Part shown: positions 61,321-64,000 of the stretch, in pieces
Layout of the letters: the number at the start of each line of letters is the position of its first letter
Numbering within the stretch: the first letter of the stretch is position 1
Source: Curtobacterium sp. Leaf261
GTDB taxonomy: Bacteria > Actinomycetota > Actinomycetes > Actinomycetales > Microbacteriaceae
DNA: 64,000 nucleotides
Direction: 5' to 3'
Assembly (NCBI RefSeq): GCF_001422205.1
Contig: NZ_LMMJ01000008.1
Coordinates: 52,915-116,914, forward strand
Notes under the pieces: generated by a model
Database searches by the model: none
Told to the model about the DNA's origin: nothing
What the model saw: the letters and a program-made list of their open reading frames with translations, nothing else
Made by a program: the position numbers and the translations under genes

Positions 61321-61327
61321 TTGGTCC

Positions 61328-62263
61328 ATGACGTTGCCCGCAGCGGAGACCAAGGTGCGGACCCGCGCCCCGGGCAAGATCAACGTCTACCTCTCCGTCG
61401 GTGCGCTGCAGCCCGACGGCTACCACGACGTCGCCACGGCGTACCAGGCGGTGTCCCTGTACGAGGACGTCGTGGCCGAGCACGCCGAGGACTTCTCCGT
61501 CCGGTTCACCGGGCCGATCGACACCTCGGACGTGCCGGTCGACGACTCGAACCTCGCACTCCGAGCCGCCCGCGCGGTGGCAGCGGCCTCCGGGTACACC
61601 GGCGGCGTGAAGCTCACCATCGAGAAGCAGGTGCCGGTCGCCGGGGGGATGGGCGGCGGGTCCGCGGACGCGGCGGCCACCCTGCTCGCCGTGGACACGC
61701 TCTGGGGCACGGCACTCGGTCGCGACGAGCTCCTGCGACTCGCGGCGGGACTCGGCGCCGACGTGCCGTTCGCGTTCGCCGGGGGCACCGCGATCGGGAC
61801 CGGACGCGGGGACGAACTCAGCCCGGCACTCGCGCAGGGGCAGTTCTCCTGGGTGCTGGTGTTCTCGGACTACGGACTCTCCACGCCGGCCGTGTACACC
61901 GCCCTCGACGAGCACCGCGATCGGCACCGGACGGACATCGCACCCGTCCGCGACCTGCCCTACGTCGAGGCGAACGTGCTCCAGGCCATCCGCGCCGGCG
62001 ATCCGGAACTCCTCGCGGAGTGCCTGCACAACGACCTGCAGGCCCCGGCGATGCACCTGCAGCCGGACCTCGCCGCGACCCTGGAGCTCGGGGAGCGGGC
62101 CGGTGCGCTCGCGGGCATCGTGTCCGGGAGTGGGCCGACGGTGGCCTTCCTCGTGACGGACACCGATGCGGCGCTCGACGTGCAGGTCGCCCTGAGCGCG
62201 ATGGGACTCACGGTGGTGCGGGCGACGGGCCCCGTGCACGGCGCCCGCGTCGTCCCGCGCTGA
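61328..62263 (+). CDS. ispE: 4-diphosphocytidyl-2-C-methyl-D-erythritol kinase
   Basis: This 311-residue GHMP kinase phosphorylates CDP-methylerythritol in the MEP route to isoprenoids. It has [10 protein letters not shown] (16-25), the ATP loop [20 protein letters not shown] (about 103-122) and the late [14 protein letters not shown]. The length is normal. A -10 box lies right before the ATG, so it has its own promoter and is not read from rsmA, its usual neighbour. Confidence 0.95.
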   Translation: MTLPAAETKVRTRAPGKINVYLSVGALQPDGYHDVATAYQAVSLYEDVVAEHAEDFSVRFTGPIDTSDVPVDDSNLALRAARAVAAASGYTGGVKLTIEKQVPVAGGMGGGSADAAATLLAVDTLWGTALGRDELLRLAAGLGADVPFAFAGGTAIGTGRGDELSPALAQGQFSWVLVFSDYGLSTPAVYTALDEHRDRHRTDIAPVRDLPYVEANVLQAIRAGDPELLAECLHNDLQAPAMHLQPDLAATLELGERAGALAGIVSGSGPTVAFLVTDTDAALDVQVALSAMGLTVVRATGPVHGARVVPR

Positions 62264-62315
62264 GCGGACGCCTGCGCCTGCTCACGCGGTTCGAACCAGC
62301 CGGCTCGGCGACGGG

Positions 62316-63977
62316 CTACCGCGGTGCCCGGGTGTACTCGCTGACGACGGTGGTGCCCGCCATCCACTCGTGCGACTCCGTGAACCCCTCGGCCTCGAGT
62401 GTCGTCGTGAGCTCGTGCCGGATGCTGCGGGACTTCGCGCCGAGGTACCAGACGGTGTCGATGTCGCCCAGTCGCGAGGGCACCGTCGTCGTGATGTCGC
62501 CGTTCGTGTCCCAGAGCTGCCCGGTCTGAGCGCCGGAGGTCGTCGCCGCGAGGTCCGTCATCCCGGCGAAGGCCGTCGGGTAGGTGTCGCGGATGATCTG
62601 CGTCGTCGTCGACGGGTGCTGCCAGACACTCCCGAACACGACACCCTCGTCGGCATCGGGCGCGAGGGAGCGCTGCCGTTCCACGATCGCCGCGGCGTTC
62701 GCCCAGTGCGAGTCCTGCTTGGAGTGCGGGGTCTTCACGGCGACGGTGGTCGGGATCGAGATGGCCACCAGCGCGAGCACCGCGATCGCGAGGGTCACCC
62801 TGGGCCGGATCGCGGTCAGCGCGAGACCGATGAGCAGCGCCACGAACGGCAGGCTCAGCGTGGCGTACTTGGGGGAGTAGAGGTGCTCACCGGCTGCCGT
62901 GACGATGAGGAGCAGCGCGGTCGGCACGACGACGAGCGGCAGGACGACACGGACCGCCTGGGCCCGCAGGAGCTCCCGGGCGGTCGGTGCGGCCCCCCGG
63001 GCGGCACGGAGCACCAGGACGACCGCGAGCACCATGCAGAGCCACGCGACGGTCGCGAAGAGGGTGGAGCCGCCGAACCAGGCGGTCCGGAAGACCTGGC
63101 GGACCGTACCGGGTCCGACAGCGCCGATCCACGCGACCTGCGTGGACTGCCGCATCACGAGGACGACGACCGGGACGACGAGGACCGCTGCGACGACACC
63201 GGCGACGAGCCAGCCGCGACTGACCCGCCAGCTGACGAGTGGCGGATCGACCAGACCACCCACGGTGCCCCGGCCGAGCGCTGCTCCGCCGACGTCGGCC
63301 GCCCGGTCGGCACGCCCTGCTGCGGCGCGCTGCGCGAGGAGCGTCCACACGAGTGCGACACCGTGCGCCACGACGACGAGCGCCAGGTAGACGTTGAAGG
63401 TCACCGCGACGGCCGCGACGGCGCCGTAGCCGATCCACCAGCCGAGGCCCGCTCGCGACCACGGGACCCCGCCGCGGGTGCGTCGGACGGCGGTGAGCCC
63501 GACGAGGGTCAGGGCGACGGACAGCGTGGTGATCGTGGCGTACGGGCGTCCTTCGCCGCCGGCCCAGACGACGCGCGGGAGCACGAGGAAGGCGATGCCG
63601 CTGACGACACCGAGCCGGGTGCCACCGATCCGGCGTCCGACCGCGACGACGAGCCCGGCGGCGACCCCGACGGCGAGTGCGCTCGGCAGGCGGAGTGTGA
63701 ACGGGGTGTACCCGACGAGCCAGAACCAGGCGTGCATGAGCGCGTAGTAGAGGCCGTGGACCGCGTCGACGTGCTGGAGTTCCGCCCAGAGTGCCGCCCA
63801 GGACCTCGTCGCACTGGTGACGGTGGCACCCTCGTCGTACCAGAGCGAGGGGACCCAGGCGAAGACCGCCGAGACGAGGAACGCGAGCGCGCCGACCGTG
63901 ATCTCCGGGACGCGGACGGCGGTGGTCGCGACGGCGACGACGGTCTCGCGCACCGACGAGCCCGTGAGCGCACGCAA
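62316..63977 (-). CDS. Membrane glycosyltransferase (GT39/ArnT-like, GT-C fold)
   Basis: This protein of about 553 residues has ten or more hydrophobic helices. After the first comes WVPSLWYDEGATVTSATRSW, whose Asp-Glu pair fits the catalytic acid of GT-C enzymes, and then HVDAVHGLYYALMHAWFWLV. The C-terminal 120 residues form a soluble extracytoplasmic domain. It probably moves a sugar from a polyprenyl-phosphate carrier to a cell-envelope acceptor. The start is unsure: TTG 63977 and GTG 63953 are in frame, and the frame stays open to the window edge, so the N-terminus may lie outside. Confidence 0.82.
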   Translation of the reverse strand: MRALTGSSVRETVVAVATTAVRVPEITVGALAFLVSAVFAWVPSLWYDEGATVTSATRSWAALWAELQHVDAVHGLYYALMHAWFWLVGYTPFTLRLPSALAVGVAAGLVVAVGRRIGGTRLGVVSGIAFLVLPRVVWAGGEGRPYATITTLSVALTLVGLTAVRRTRGGVPWSRAGLGWWIGYGAVAAVAVTFNVYLALVVVAHGVALVWTLLAQRAAAGRADRAADVGGAALGRGTVGGLVDPPLVSWRVSRGWLVAGVVAAVLVVPVVVLVMRQSTQVAWIGAVGPGTVRQVFRTAWFGGSTLFATVAWLCMVLAVVLVLRAARGAAPTARELLRAQAVRVVLPLVVVPTALLLIVTAAGEHLYSPKYATLSLPFVALLIGLALTAIRPRVTLAIAVLALVAISIPTTVAVKTPHSKQDSHWANAAAIVERQRSLAPDADEGVVFGSVWQHPSTTTQIIRDTYPTAFAGMTDLAATTSGAQTGQLWDTNGDITTTVPSRLGDIDTVWYLGAKSRSIRHELTTTLEAEGFTESHEWMAGTTVVSEYTRAPR

Positions 63978-64000
63978 CGACGACCCGGCGCGCGACGGGC

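Overview
The window is high-GC DNA with many GTG starts, 1- and 4-base gene overlaps, and a core block rsmI, metG, TatD-type DNase, rsmA, ispE. This fits an actinobacterium of the Microbacteriaceae. Curtobacterium is my best guess, partly because GC-rich palindromes built on GGACTGGAGGCGCGGTGC recur between genes; the genus assignment is inference.

Region by region. 1-1517: a MarR regulator and a divergent quinone-oxidoreductase-like gene sharing a palindromic operator. 1526-4660: an accessory patch of visibly lower GC. It holds a three-gene, translationally coupled cassette of unknown role, whose metallo-beta-lactamase (ComEC-type) gene is cut by an in-frame amber codon, next to a decayed duplicate of a locus whose intact copy lies at 7236-7840. 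4638-10531: small hypothetical and membrane proteins, type II NADH dehydrogenase and a holin-like protein. 10534-12157: an overlapping unit of an ECF sigma factor and two Asp23/Gls24 proteins. 12395-16639: AraC regulator, aquaporin, MFS exporter, hydrolase. 16652-21479: an FtsX-type ABC exporter whose two ATPases are degenerate in complementary ways, so only one canonical ATP site could form. 21654-28280: reductase, two coupled alpha/beta hydrolases, methyltransferase, a secreted protein and a response regulator/histidine kinase pair. 28549-36484: a carbohydrate locus with two Gfo/Idh/MocA dehydrogenases, a ROK kinase and a ROK repressor, divergent from an ABC importer that has no ATPase gene of its own. 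36702-50280: HrpA helicase, a thioredoxin-fold DUF255 protein, epimerase, acetyltransferase, sulfurtransferase, a TetR-controlled DHA2 exporter and a protein mannosyltransferase. 50363-62263: the housekeeping block, with about 6.5 kb inserted between rsmA and ispE (SDR with its regulator, DUF3800, ATP-grasp, flavin monooxygenase, MetY). The window ends in a membrane glycosyltransferase.

Three sequence-level themes run through the window. A palindrome family occurs mostly at gene ends but once inside metY. A second interspersed repeat family is built on GTGTTC-W-GAACAC, with one copy inside a coding region. In-frame minisatellites (units of about 12-24 bp) lengthen many unrelated proteins. No CRISPR array, rRNA, tRNA, transposase or integrase was recognised.
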